This document shows, piece by piece, positions 1 to 6,416 of a stretch of 13,134 bases of DNA. Position 1 is the first letter of the stretch. The number at the start of each line of letters is the position of its first letter. The notes under the pieces are model-generated. The model did not search any database, was not told the origin of the DNA, and was given only the letters and a program-made list of their open reading frames with translations. The position numbers were made by a program, and so were the translations under genes. The DNA is taken from NCBI GenBank assembly GCA_035315685.1, contig DATFXR010000108.1:1-13134 (forward strand), written 5' to 3'. This DNA comes from QHWK01 sp035315685. Lineage in GTDB: Bacteria > Acidobacteriota > Vicinamibacteria > Vicinamibacterales > CAVVIG01.

Positions 1-666
1 GTAGACCGCGCCCGGCTGACCGTGGTCGAGCGCTGCGACCGTCGCGCTCGCGGCATCGTCGACGTGGATGCACGGCAGCAGGCTGTGATCGTGTCTGATC
101 CGCGGCAGCATGCGGCGCCGCGCCATCGCGATCATCTGGACGGTCGATCCGGCCAGGGGACCATAGAACAGCCCGTAGCGAAGCACCATGCCCTCGATGC
201 GGCCATCACGGGTGGCCTCGATGGTCTGCTGTTCCATCGAGGTGACCGCTTCTGCGGCCTCACGAACATCGGGAGGTGCGTCGGCCGGCGCGACGCCGCG
301 GAACATCGCGAACGATCCGATGATGATCCGCTGCGCATGGGCGGCGACCGCGGCCGCGATGAGATGGCGCGTCCCTTCCGTGCGAAGCCTGTTGGTGGGT
401 CCGAGTTCCCGCGCGCTCCGCGGTCCGCCTTTCGGAAGCGCGGTCAGCTGATGAATGACGTGGGTCGGCCGCGCGGCCACGACGGCGCGGCGCAGCGCCT
501 CGGCATCGAGGGCGTCGCCAATCGCCGGCGTCGCGCCGAGTCCGCGGAGCACGTCCGCATTGGCCGCCGATCGCGTGAGCGCCGTCACCTGATGTCCTGC
601 TGCCAGCAGCGCGCGCACCAGCGGTACGCCGATCGCGCCGCTTCCTCCCGCTACGAACACGTTCAT
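1..666 (-). CDS. NAD(P)-binding epimerase/NmrA-like oxidoreductase, C-terminus cut by window edge
   Basis: 222 residues are visible and the frame is still open at position 1. A Rossmann nucleotide-binding loop GGSGAIG (residues 7-13, GxxGxxG) follows the first strand. The epimerase-type motifs LRYGLFYGP (162-170) and IHVDDAA (200-206) follow, so this is an extended-SDR/NmrA-like protein of the NAD-dependent epimerase/dehydratase superfamily, expected in the cytoplasm. The usual catalytic YxxxK is absent: the matching stretch reads TSMEQQTIE (142-150). Some family members lack it, so substrate and even activity are uncertain. The ATG overlaps the stop of the upstream membrane-protein gene (ATGA). 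A strong GGAGG lies at 672-676 (minus strand), five bases before the start, which fixes the start. It is the last visible gene of the leftward train. Family confidence is high; specific function is unknown. Confidence 0.88.
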   Translation of the reverse strand, partial: MNVFVAGGSGAIGVPLVRALLAAGHQVTALTRSAANADVLRGLGATPAIGDALDAEALRRAVVAARPTHVIHQLTALPKGGPRSARELGPTNRLRTEGTRHLIAAAVAAHAQRIIIGSFAMFRGVAPADAPPDVREAAEAVTSMEQQTIEATRDGRIEGMVLRYGLFYGPLAGSTVQMIAMARRRMLPRIRHDHSLLPCIHVDDAASATVAALDHGQPGAVY

Positions 667-1061
667 GATGCCCTCCCCACACGCCGCAACGCGAGCCGGA
701 GTCCGAGCACCGCGCCCGCGGCCTCGAGGACCGCAAGCAGCGTCGCCGACGTGGCGAACATCGACTGCCACTCGCGTGCGACGTGCGCGACGTGATCGGA
801 TCCGGGAATGATGAAGTGGTTGACGAGGCCGAACAGGAGCGAACCGGTCATCGTCAGCGCGACGAGGCCGGCACCGGCCTGCGGCCGCCACGGCATCAGC
901 GCGAGGCCGGCCAGAGGCCCGGCGAGGATGACGATGTAGACGAACAGCGTGCCGGCAAACGGCAGGAAGACCTGCGCGCCGGCGTGCGCGGCCCCATGGA
1001 TGAATGAAACGATGAGGTGGATGAGAACAATCGCCGCGAGCGCCGCTCGTTCGGTCCGCAT
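663..1061 (-). CDS. Small His-rich four-helix membrane protein, function unknown
   Basis: 132 residues with four predicted membrane helices (about 7-27, 33-55, 65-82 and 102-124). I do not recognise the family. Histidines sit at the membrane faces: H15, H22 and H26 around helix 1 (HxxxxxxHGxxH) and H82, H90 and H93 after helix 3 (NHFIIPGSDHVAHV). Such an arrangement could hold a metal or haem, but this is only inference. The stop overlaps the start of the epimerase gene (ATGA), so the two are probably co-translated. An in-frame extension upstream to about 1286 exists, but it is made of repeat sequence. I therefore start at the ATG where the hydrophobic helix begins. No clear ribosome-binding site precedes this ATG. 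The gene lies just downstream of the palindromic repeat cluster. Confidence 0.75.
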   Translation of the reverse strand: MRTERAALAAIVLIHLIVSFIHGAAHAGAQVFLPFAGTLFVYIVILAGPLAGLALMPWRPQAGAGLVALTMTGSLLFGLVNHFIIPGSDHVAHVAREWQSMFATSATLLAVLEAAGAVLGLRLALRRVGRAS

Positions 1062-1102
1062 ACAGGCTAAGACGAGCAATCCGGGCGGGCTGTGACAGTC
1101 AC

Positions 1103-1315
1103 TTTTCCACAGGGGGTCGGGAATCGTTTTTTTGGTGCGAAACCCTTGGCGATTTCGCGCGCAGCGGAGTTTTCCACAGGGGGTCGGGAATCGTTTTGGA
1201 AAAACGATTCCCGACCCCCTGTGGAAAACCTTGCGGAGCCGTCGTCGGTCAACGAGATACGAGGAAACGATTCCCGACCTCGTCAATCGAGAGCGAAAAC
1301 GGTTCCCGACCCCCT
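1103..1315. repeat. REP/REPIN-like palindromic repeat cluster
   Basis: Three full 28-base copies of one repeat (core GGGGTCGGGAATCGTTTT, preceded by TTTTCCACAG) lie at 1103-1130 (+), 1170-1197 (+) and 1201-1228 (-). Two shorter copies in minus orientation lie at 1265-1279 and 1296-1315. Copies 2 and 3 face each other across only three bases (GGA). One extra G-C pair outside makes a perfect 29-bp stem over 1169-1229. The cluster fills the gap between two leftward membrane-protein genes, and the stop codon of the larger one (1314-1316) lies at the edge of the last copy. The paired, inverted layout is like REPINs mobilised by RAYT transposases, but no transposase is present here. Confidence 0.85.
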
Positions 1316-2024
1316 AATCGGAGACGGCGAGCTCGCCCGGGACGATTGGTCGCGTGCGGGGCAAACGGCCGTGGCGAGCCAGGTTGCCGACCAACGCCAG
1401 GATGCTCAGGAATACCAGGAGTTTCAACACGTCGCCGGCGCGCGTCTGCGGCACGACCTTCCACAGGAGCCACAGCGCCGGTTGAGCCCAGCACACCGCC
1501 CACACCGAGCCGTAGAAGTAGCGGCGCTCGTGTCCCTCGCCTTTCGTCGACGGCTTCACGCGCGGCAGCCGCCCGAGCGCGCCGAGCAGCCAGATCGTGC
1601 CGGCGATCGGAAAGTAGGCGTACCGATAGATCTGCCTCAAGTACCATTCACCGGTGACGATCGCCACGACGAGCCCGGCGATGTTCAGCACCGCAAAGGT
1701 GATCACCCCGCTCCACGCGAACGTGTAACAGATGCGGCGATAGAGCGGGTTCGGACGGTCCTCCGTAAACCGGATGATGTACGGCTTCGGCTCGACGCCA
1801 GGCAGCCGGCCGCGAACTCCGGCGATGCCGGTGCCGACCAGCACCACGGCGAGCCACAGCGCCATCCGCGCATCGAACCCGCGCTCGAAGAGATCGAAGG
1901 TGAGCGGTCCCGGCGCGATGAAGAACACGAAGATCCAGATCGGCCAGTGGTTGACCCGGTAGTAGAGCTTGTTGCGTTCGCGGATCTTGCGTCGTGAGGC
2001 GTACTCGACAGGGATAGCGTTCAC
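1314..2024 (-). CDS. Six-helix membrane protein made of three two-helix repeats, function unknown
   Basis: 236 residues, no signal peptide, six predicted membrane helices (about 27-47, 54-70, 102-123, 133-151, 170-190 and 198-215). I do not recognise the family. The chain looks triplicated: each helix pair ends in GRLPxxxP (72-79, 151-158, 219-226). The second and third units begin with RRxxYxxxW (96-104 and 167-175), and the first begins with a weaker form, KLYYRVNHW (19-27). The distance from the W to the GRLP motif is 44-47 residues in all three. The start is GTG, overlapping the TGA of the nuclease gene (GTGA) with no good ribosome-binding site, which suggests translational coupling. The stop falls in a repeat copy. 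It is probably an inner-membrane protein; any transport, sensor or enzyme role is unknown. Confidence 0.78.
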   Translation of the reverse strand: MNAIPVEYASRRKIRERNKLYYRVNHWPIWIFVFFIAPGPLTFDLFERGFDARMALWLAVVLVGTGIAGVRGRLPGVEPKPYIIRFTEDRPNPLYRRICYTFAWSGVITFAVLNIAGLVVAIVTGEWYLRQIYRYAYFPIAGTIWLLGALGRLPRVKPSTKGEGHERRYFYGSVWAVCWAQPALWLLWKVVPQTRAGDVLKLLVFLSILALVGNLARHGRLPRTRPIVPGELAVSD

Positions 2025-2596
2025 GGTTTCTTTTTGCGCACGTGCCGCTTGCTAGACGCTTTCTTGGTTCTGGACGACGGCGACCGGCGGGCCTTCGACC
2101 GGCCAGTATAACTCGGCGTCGGGATCTGCGGAGCGGCGCCCCACATGCCGCGGCGGTATGCCTGCGCTTCGGACTCGGCACGCTGAAGCTCGGCGAGGCG
2201 CGACAGCGGCGCTCGTGCGCTGACCCGTGCGAGCCCTTCACGCACGAGCAGCGCGTTGACGAACACGCCGTCCTCGGTGACCACGTATGCGAGGCGCCGA
2301 TCATAGGTGTCGAACAGGGTGCCGTCCTGTTCCAGACGGACCCAGCGGCGCAGGATCAGCGAGGTCAGGCGGGCGCGCGCCTCGCGGGCAAACGGCGCGT
2401 CGGTGTCGTAGCCGCGGCCGATCTCCGGTGCGTCGATGCCCAGCAGCCGCACGCGGCCGATCGTCGCGACGTCGATCGTGTCGCCGTCCACCACCGCGCG
2501 CACCAGCAGCGGATCGGAACGTGTGACGGTCGCCGAGGCGGGCAATGTTTGAAAGACTGCCGCAGAGGACATGAGCAGAATCTGCAGAATCTGCAT
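2021..2596 (-). CDS. Secreted thermonuclease (SNase)-like protein
   Basis: 191 residues. A hydrophobic N-terminus (about 1-22, ending ASA) looks like a signal peptide, so the protein is probably exported. The staphylococcal-nuclease fold follows: VVDGDTI (35-41), RVRLLGIDAPEI (48-59) and DTYDRRLAYV (96-105). By alignment with the staphylococcal enzyme, R50, E58 and R100 match catalytic Arg35, Glu43 and Arg87, and D55 matches the calcium ligand Asp40. The catalytic set is thus complete and phosphodiester cleavage of DNA or RNA is expected. Residues 166-191 form a very basic Lys/Arg/Ser tail that could bind nucleic acid or the cell surface. The ATG is preceded by AAGGAG seven bases upstream. 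The stop overlaps the next gene's GTG. It lies about 134 bases after the response regulator gene on the same strand. Confidence 0.9.
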   Translation of the reverse strand: MQILQILLMSSAAVFQTLPASATVTRSDPLLVRAVVDGDTIDVATIGRVRLLGIDAPEIGRGYDTDAPFAREARARLTSLILRRWVRLEQDGTLFDTYDRRLAYVVTEDGVFVNALLVREGLARVSARAPLSRLAELQRAESEAQAYRRGMWGAAPQIPTPSYTGRSKARRSPSSRTKKASSKRHVRKKKP

Positions 2597-2730
2597 TCGC
2601 GACTCCTTCGTGGAGAACTTGAACGGATCGCGGATGCGTGAGTGCAAACGAGTGACCAGCGCGCCATCGCTGCCGTGCGTGCCTCGTGGCCGGAGCCTCT
2701 TTGCGGCGTTCGCGGTCTTTGCGTCCTGCG
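2597..2730 (-). other. Intergenic gap between response regulator and nuclease genes, with a short direct repeat
   Basis: This 134-base stretch holds no gene. Read on the plus strand, TCTTTGCG occurs at 2698-2705 and 2716-2723, an 18-base period with a degenerate middle unit (GTTCGCGG). It lies just past the regulator stop codon. No convincing terminator hairpin with a T-run was seen, so read-through from the regulator into the nuclease gene is possible. The bases next to the nuclease carry its AAGGAG ribosome-binding site. Confidence 0.5.
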
Positions 2731-3423
2731 TCAGCCGACGAACTTGTAGCCGAGACCGTGGATCGTGAGGATGTATTCCGGCGACTTCGGATTCGCCTCC
2801 ACCTTCTGGCGCAGGCCGGCGACGTGGACGTCGACGGTGCGCGTCAGCGGCATCTCGTCGTAGCCCCACACGTCGGAAAGGAGCACGTCGCGCGACAGCG
2901 TGGCGCCGCGGTGCTCGATGAAGTGCCGCAGCAGCTTGAACTCGCGAGCCGACAGCTCGATCGCATCGCCGGCGCGCGTCACCTCGGCACGGCGGAAATC
3001 GACGACGATGTCGCCGAACCGGTACGTGTCGCCGCCTGGATGCGGCGCAGACGGCCGCCGGCGCAGCAGCGCCTCGAGCCGCGCCATCAGCTCGATCGTC
3101 TCGAACGGCTTGGTGAGATAGTCGTCTGCGCCGAGCTTCAGGCCGACCACCTTGTCCACGACCTGTCCCCGCGCCGTCAGCATGAGGATCGGCGTCGTCA
3201 CGCCGCGCTGGCGCGCCTCGCGACAGACGTCGAACCCGTTCATCACCGGCAGCATCACGTCGAGCACGATCAGGTCGTAGCCGCCGCTGGTCGCGCGCGC
3301 GAGGCCGGCCGCTCCGTCGCTCGCGGTCTCGACGCTGTAGCCCTCGCTGCCGAGCCGATCGGAGAGCGTGAGGCGCAGACCCGGCTCGTCTTCGACGATG
3401 AGCACGCGCGGTGTGATGGTCAC
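2731..3423 (-). CDS. OmpR/PhoB-family response regulator
   Basis: 230 residues, normal family length. The receiver domain (about 5-118) has the acidic pair E11/D12, phosphoacceptor D55 in LIVLDVMLP, T83 and K105 in LTKPF, so all key phosphorylation residues are present. A short linker (about 122-131) leads to a winged-helix DNA-binding domain (about 132-229) with SAREFKLL, the recognition-helix region RTVDVHVAGLRQKVE (195-209) and the closing wing IHGLGYKF. It is a transcription factor activated by the kinase encoded just upstream. The GTG start overlaps the kinase TGA (GTGA) and has no ribosome-binding site of its own, indicating translational coupling. Such regulators bind direct repeats; the TTACAA repeat in the divergent region at 5352-5366 is a candidate target. 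Confidence 0.96.
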   Translation of the reverse strand: MTITPRVLIVEDEPGLRLTLSDRLGSEGYSVETASDGAAGLARATSGGYDLIVLDVMLPVMNGFDVCREARQRGVTTPILMLTARGQVVDKVVGLKLGADDYLTKPFETIELMARLEALLRRRPSAPHPGGDTYRFGDIVVDFRRAEVTRAGDAIELSAREFKLLRHFIEHRGATLSRDVLLSDVWGYDEMPLTRTVDVHVAGLRQKVEANPKSPEYILTIHGLGYKFVG

Positions 3424-5303
3424 GACATCGCGCTCGCGGTGCCGCGGCGCAGGCGCGCCAGAACCGGGCGGCCGCCGCTAGTCTCCGACGCCCGCGCCGC
3501 CGGCAGCACGATGGTGACAGCCGTCCCCTCGCCGGCGCGGCTGTCGACGTGGACATCGCCGCCGTGGCTCCGAATCACCTGCTGCACGACGCTGAGGCCG
3601 ACGCCAGTCCCGCGCACCTGCGACTCGACTGCCCGCCGCCCGCGAAAGAACGGCTCGAACACGTGCGCCAGGTCGACCGGGTCGATTCCGATGCCGAGGT
3701 CGACGACGCGGATCCGAATGATTCTGTCGTCGTGAACCAGCCCCGCCGATACGGTCACTTCGCCGCCGCGTGCGCTGTATTTCACCGCGTTGCCGACGAC
3801 GTTCTGAATCGCCGACCGCAGTGCGGTTGCGTCGCCGACGACTGGAGACTGCGTAGCCGGTGTGTCGACCGCGACGCTGACGCCGCGGTCGCGCGCGTCG
3901 GCGGAGATCGCGTGCACCGCCTCGCCAATCACCGCCGTGACGTCCACGGCGGCGTCGGCGCGCACCGTCGTCCCCGAACTGATGCCGGCAAAATGCAGCA
4001 CGCGCTCGACCATGTCGCCGAGCCGGCGTCCTTCCGTCTGGATGAGCGACCCGTATCGCTTCACCTGGGGGCCGTCGGCGACCACGCCGTCGGCGAGGTT
4101 CTCTGCCGCCGAACAGATCACGGCGAGCGGCGTCCGCAGTTCGTGCGACACGGCCGCCACGAACTCCATCTGCTGTCGCGCGAGCCGCTGCTGCCGTTGC
4201 GCCGACACGACGACGAGGACGAAGCTCGCCGCCAACAGGCCGAGTACGCCAAGGCCAATGACGAGATTGCGCCGGCGCGACTGCGCGACGATGGCGTCGA
4301 GCGATCCGGCGCGATGGCGCGTTCGGACAATCCACGCGCCCTGTTCGTCAGGACCTGACGTGAGCAGACGGTGGCTGTCGCCGCTGCCAGTGGCTTTGCG
4401 GACAATCGTGACGGCAAGCCGCGCCGCTCCTGGCGGCGGCAGGCCGGCGGCGAGGCGATCGCTCGCCGTGCTCGAGTCGTCGTCGCGCAACCCGAACATC
4501 CCCGTGGTGACGTCCGCAGTCGACGCGTCGACCATCGTCGCGCTCGAGTTGTACACCACCGAACCCGCTTCGTCCCGTCGCGCGATGGTGACCAAGTACT
4601 CCGATGCGGCGCCTTCACCAAAATGCCTGGCGACCAGCGGCTCGATCAGCTGATGCTGCATCTGGCCGGCGTCGAGCACGACGATGACGACGCGGCCGGG
4701 CGCGGCGGGGTCGGTGACGACCGTGATCTGACCGGTCGCGGTCGTCGCTCGATTGATCCGCGTGACCGGGATGATCAGCGCCGGAATCCGCGAGTCGATC
4801 GTGTCGGCGAGCATGATCGGCGGCGGGGCCGGCGAGGTGCCGAGAATCCGCGGCAGCGAAAAGTGCGTCCGTACGAGCGAATCGGCGAGCGCCGGCGGCC
4901 ACGCGACCGCGTCGAGCGCGTGGCGCGCGGGATCGAGCCGCCGCAGCTGCGCTGAGTCGAACGTATTGCCCACCGCCATGTAGACGTCGCGCACCAGCAT
5001 GGGCGCAGCCGCCGCCGTCCGCCAGCGCGTCCACGCGGCGTCGAGCGCCGCCGCTTCGCCGGTGTCGATCTGCTCGGTAGTGAGATGAAAGGCCGAGTAG
5101 GTCCGCGTCAGCTCGCGATCGAAGTCCCGGCTGAACTCCGCCGTGCGCGTCCGCAGGCCGTCGCGCATCCGTGCGCGCTCTGCCTCGCTCACCTCGCCAA
5201 GCCATCGGTACTGCAGTGTGCCCAGCGCGACGAGCAGCGTGAGCAGCACGATCGGCGGGACCAGCAGCTGCCACGGCGGTGTCTTTCGATCGCGAAACAC
5301 CAT
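3420..5303 (-). CDS. Membrane sensor histidine kinase
   Basis: About 627 residues from the ATG at 5303; an in-frame GTG at 5318 would add five, and neither has a clear ribosome-binding site. Residue numbers here are from the GTG. One helix (about 17-37) and a second (about 352-372) enclose a periplasmic sensor region of roughly 310 residues that I cannot assign to a family. There is no HAMP domain: the second helix leads through about 15 residues straight into HisKA, with phospho-accepting H392 in SHELRTPL. The ATPase domain has its N box at N506/N510, DLGIGID (540-546), FEPFFRG (554-560) and GTGVGL (570-575). It autophosphorylates H392 and passes phosphate to D55 of the co-encoded regulator (GTGA overlap). 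The ligand is unknown. The gene is divergent from the LolA-like gene. Confidence 0.94.
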   Translation of the reverse strand: MVFRDRKTPPWQLLVPPIVLLTLLVALGTLQYRWLGEVSEAERARMRDGLRTRTAEFSRDFDRELTRTYSAFHLTTEQIDTGEAAALDAAWTRWRTAAAAPMLVRDVYMAVGNTFDSAQLRRLDPARHALDAVAWPPALADSLVRTHFSLPRILGTSPAPPPIMLADTIDSRIPALIIPVTRINRATTATGQITVVTDPAAPGRVVIVVLDAGQMQHQLIEPLVARHFGEGAASEYLVTIARRDEAGSVVYNSSATMVDASTADVTTGMFGLRDDDSSTASDRLAAGLPPPGAARLAVTIVRKATGSGDSHRLLTSGPDEQGAWIVRTRHRAGSLDAIVAQSRRRNLVIGLGVLGLLAASFVLVVVSAQRQQRLARQQMEFVAAVSHELRTPLAVICSAAENLADGVVADGPQVKRYGSLIQTEGRRLGDMVERVLHFAGISSGTTVRADAAVDVTAVIGEAVHAISADARDRGVSVAVDTPATQSPVVGDATALRSAIQNVVGNAVKYSARGGEVTVSAGLVHDDRIIRIRVVDLGIGIDPVDLAHVFEPFFRGRRAVESQVRGTGVGLSVVQQVIRSHGGDVHVDSRAGEGTAVTIVLPAARASETSGGRPVLARLRRGTASAMS

Positions 5304-5318
5304 CGCCACGCCGATCAC

Positions 5319-5433
5319 TGTACGCGAAAAGCTCGGGCGATCGGCGGCGCCTTACAACTCTTACAAAACGATTGCCGAGAGATAACAACTTCGCCCGCGG
5401 CGCCTCGTCATACTGCCCGACGAGGTGATCACG
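5319..5433. promoter_or_regulatory. Divergent regulatory region with TTACAA direct repeat
   Basis: This is the only spacer between the leftward two-component operon and the rightward LolA-like gene, so promoters for both should be here. TTACAACTCTTACAA at 5352-5366 contains TTACAA twice with a 9-base period (CTTACAA at 5351-5357 and 5360-5366), and ACAACT recurs at 5385-5390. Direct hexamer repeats are typical binding sites for OmpR/PhoB-type regulators. The AT-rich patch stands out from the GC-rich surroundings. I could not place confident -35/-10 boxes. Confidence 0.5.
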
Positions 5434-6333
5434 ATGCAGTGGCTGATGGTTTCGATGATTTCGCTGGCGATGACGCTCGGCGGTCTCGCGGCGCGGCTCG
5501 AGGGTGACACGAAGGCGGCGCAGCTATTGGCGCAGGCGCGCGCTGCGCTGGGCGGTGAGAAGAACCTCGCGAACGTGCGGGGGCTCACCTGCACCGGATC
5601 GTACGAACGCACGCTCGGCGACCGGCAGTTGAGCGGCGAGGTGACGCTCGATCTGCAGCTGCCCGACAAGATGCTGCGCACCGAGACGGTGAATCCGATC
5701 GGCGACATGACCATCGTTGTCGCGCAAGGGATCAATGGTGAGAAGCTGCTGCGCAGTCAGCAGACGCTGAACGGACCGCCCGGCGCGATCATTCGCATGG
5801 CGCCGCCGGCGGCGAACGCCGACGCCGAGACGCAGGCGCTTCGAAACGCGCGTGCCGAGATGGCGCGCACGCTGCTCGCGTTCCTCCTGGCGACCCCGGC
5901 GTCACAGCCGGTGGAGTTCGCCTACGGCGGCGAAGCCGAGGCGGACGAAGGCAAAGCCGAGGTGCTCGACGCGAAGGGCGAGGGCAGTTTCGCCGTCCGC
6001 CTCTTCGTCGATCAGAAGACGCACCGACCGCTGATGCTGCAGTACCGCGGGGTCGCGCCGCAGGTGCGCATCCAGACGCAGCAGATGCAGGGACCGCCGG
6101 ATCCGGAGCGGCTGCGCCGGGCCGAACAGGCGGCGCATGACGCCGCGGGAACAGCACCGCCGCCGCAACTGGTCGACATCGCGCTGTACCTGGACGACTA
6201 CAAGTCGGTGGACGGCGTGATGCTGCCGCATCACATCGCGCGCTCGATCGACGGCAAACCGGTCGAAGAGATGACGTTCAAAACGATCAAGGTGAATCCC
6301 GCCTTCAAGTCCGGCGCGTTCGAGGTCAGGTAG
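5434..6333 (+). CDS. Secreted LolA-fold-like envelope protein
   Basis: 299 residues. The hydrophobic N-terminus (about 1-20) is a likely signal peptide, so the protein should act in the periplasm or envelope. The body resembles the LolA-like outer-membrane lipoprotein-sorting fold common in acidobacterial hypothetical proteins: an N-terminal AQLLAQARAALGG segment, a strand region with LQLPDKMLRTE, and a C-terminal DDYKSVDGVMLPHHIARSIDGKP. This assignment rests on remembered family pattern, so the precise role (lipid or lipoprotein binding) is inference. I chose the ATG at 5434 over the GTG at 5425 because the GTG lies inside a good ribosome-binding site (GAGGTGATC, 5422-5430). The gene is first in a rightward pair with the TonB receptor and divergent from the sensor kinase operon. 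Confidence 0.75.
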   Translation: MQWLMVSMISLAMTLGGLAARLEGDTKAAQLLAQARAALGGEKNLANVRGLTCTGSYERTLGDRQLSGEVTLDLQLPDKMLRTETVNPIGDMTIVVAQGINGEKLLRSQQTLNGPPGAIIRMAPPAANADAETQALRNARAEMARTLLAFLLATPASQPVEFAYGGEAEADEGKAEVLDAKGEGSFAVRLFVDQKTHRPLMLQYRGVAPQVRIQTQQMQGPPDPERLRRAEQAAHDAAGTAPPPQLVDIALYLDDYKSVDGVMLPHHIARSIDGKPVEEMTFKTIKVNPAFKSGAFEVR

Positions 6334-6416
6334 GTCGGGTGGGTCGGGTGGGCCAGGTGGGTCGGACTGGTCCGGCCGCCAACTGACGGATGAGAGAGAT
6401 GGGACGGATAGGACGG
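6334..6416 (+). repeat. G-rich 9-base minisatellite with G-quadruplex motif
   Basis: Right after the stop of the LolA-like gene, imperfect 9-base units (GTGGGTCGG type) run over about 6329-6369. They hold four G-triplets at 6337-6352 (GGGTGGGTCGGGTGGG; loops of 1, 2 and 1 bases), a canonical parallel G-quadruplex motif on the coding strand. A second set of 9-base units, GGACGGATA/GGACGGATG, lies at 6402-6419 with a partial copy at 6384-6392. It runs into the start codon of the next gene. Both sets look prone to slippage. Confidence 0.8.

Noticed and set aside
22..795. A 257-codon plus-strand open frame at the left end
   Set aside because: It is antisense to the epimerase-like and His-rich membrane protein genes, Arg-rich and without recognisable motifs.
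1103..1228. Replication origin, from the three DnaA-box-like 9-mers
   Set aside because: The 9-mers are part of a palindromic repeat unit; no AT-rich unwinding region and no dnaA, dnaN, parA or rep gene is nearby.
1062..1286. N-terminal extension of the small His-rich membrane protein
   Set aside because: The extra 75 residues are the palindromic repeat read in frame (KRFPTPCGK, KTIPDPLWK); a membrane helix begins right after the later ATG.
1103..1315. CRISPR array
   Set aside because: Repeats are in mixed orientation with unequal spacers, two copies are degenerate, and no cas genes are present.
2597..3556. The nuclease frame stays open far upstream, suggesting a 511-residue fusion protein
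   Set aside because: The upstream part is Arg-rich shadow of the response regulator; the ATG at 2596 has an AAGGAG site and starts a signal peptide.
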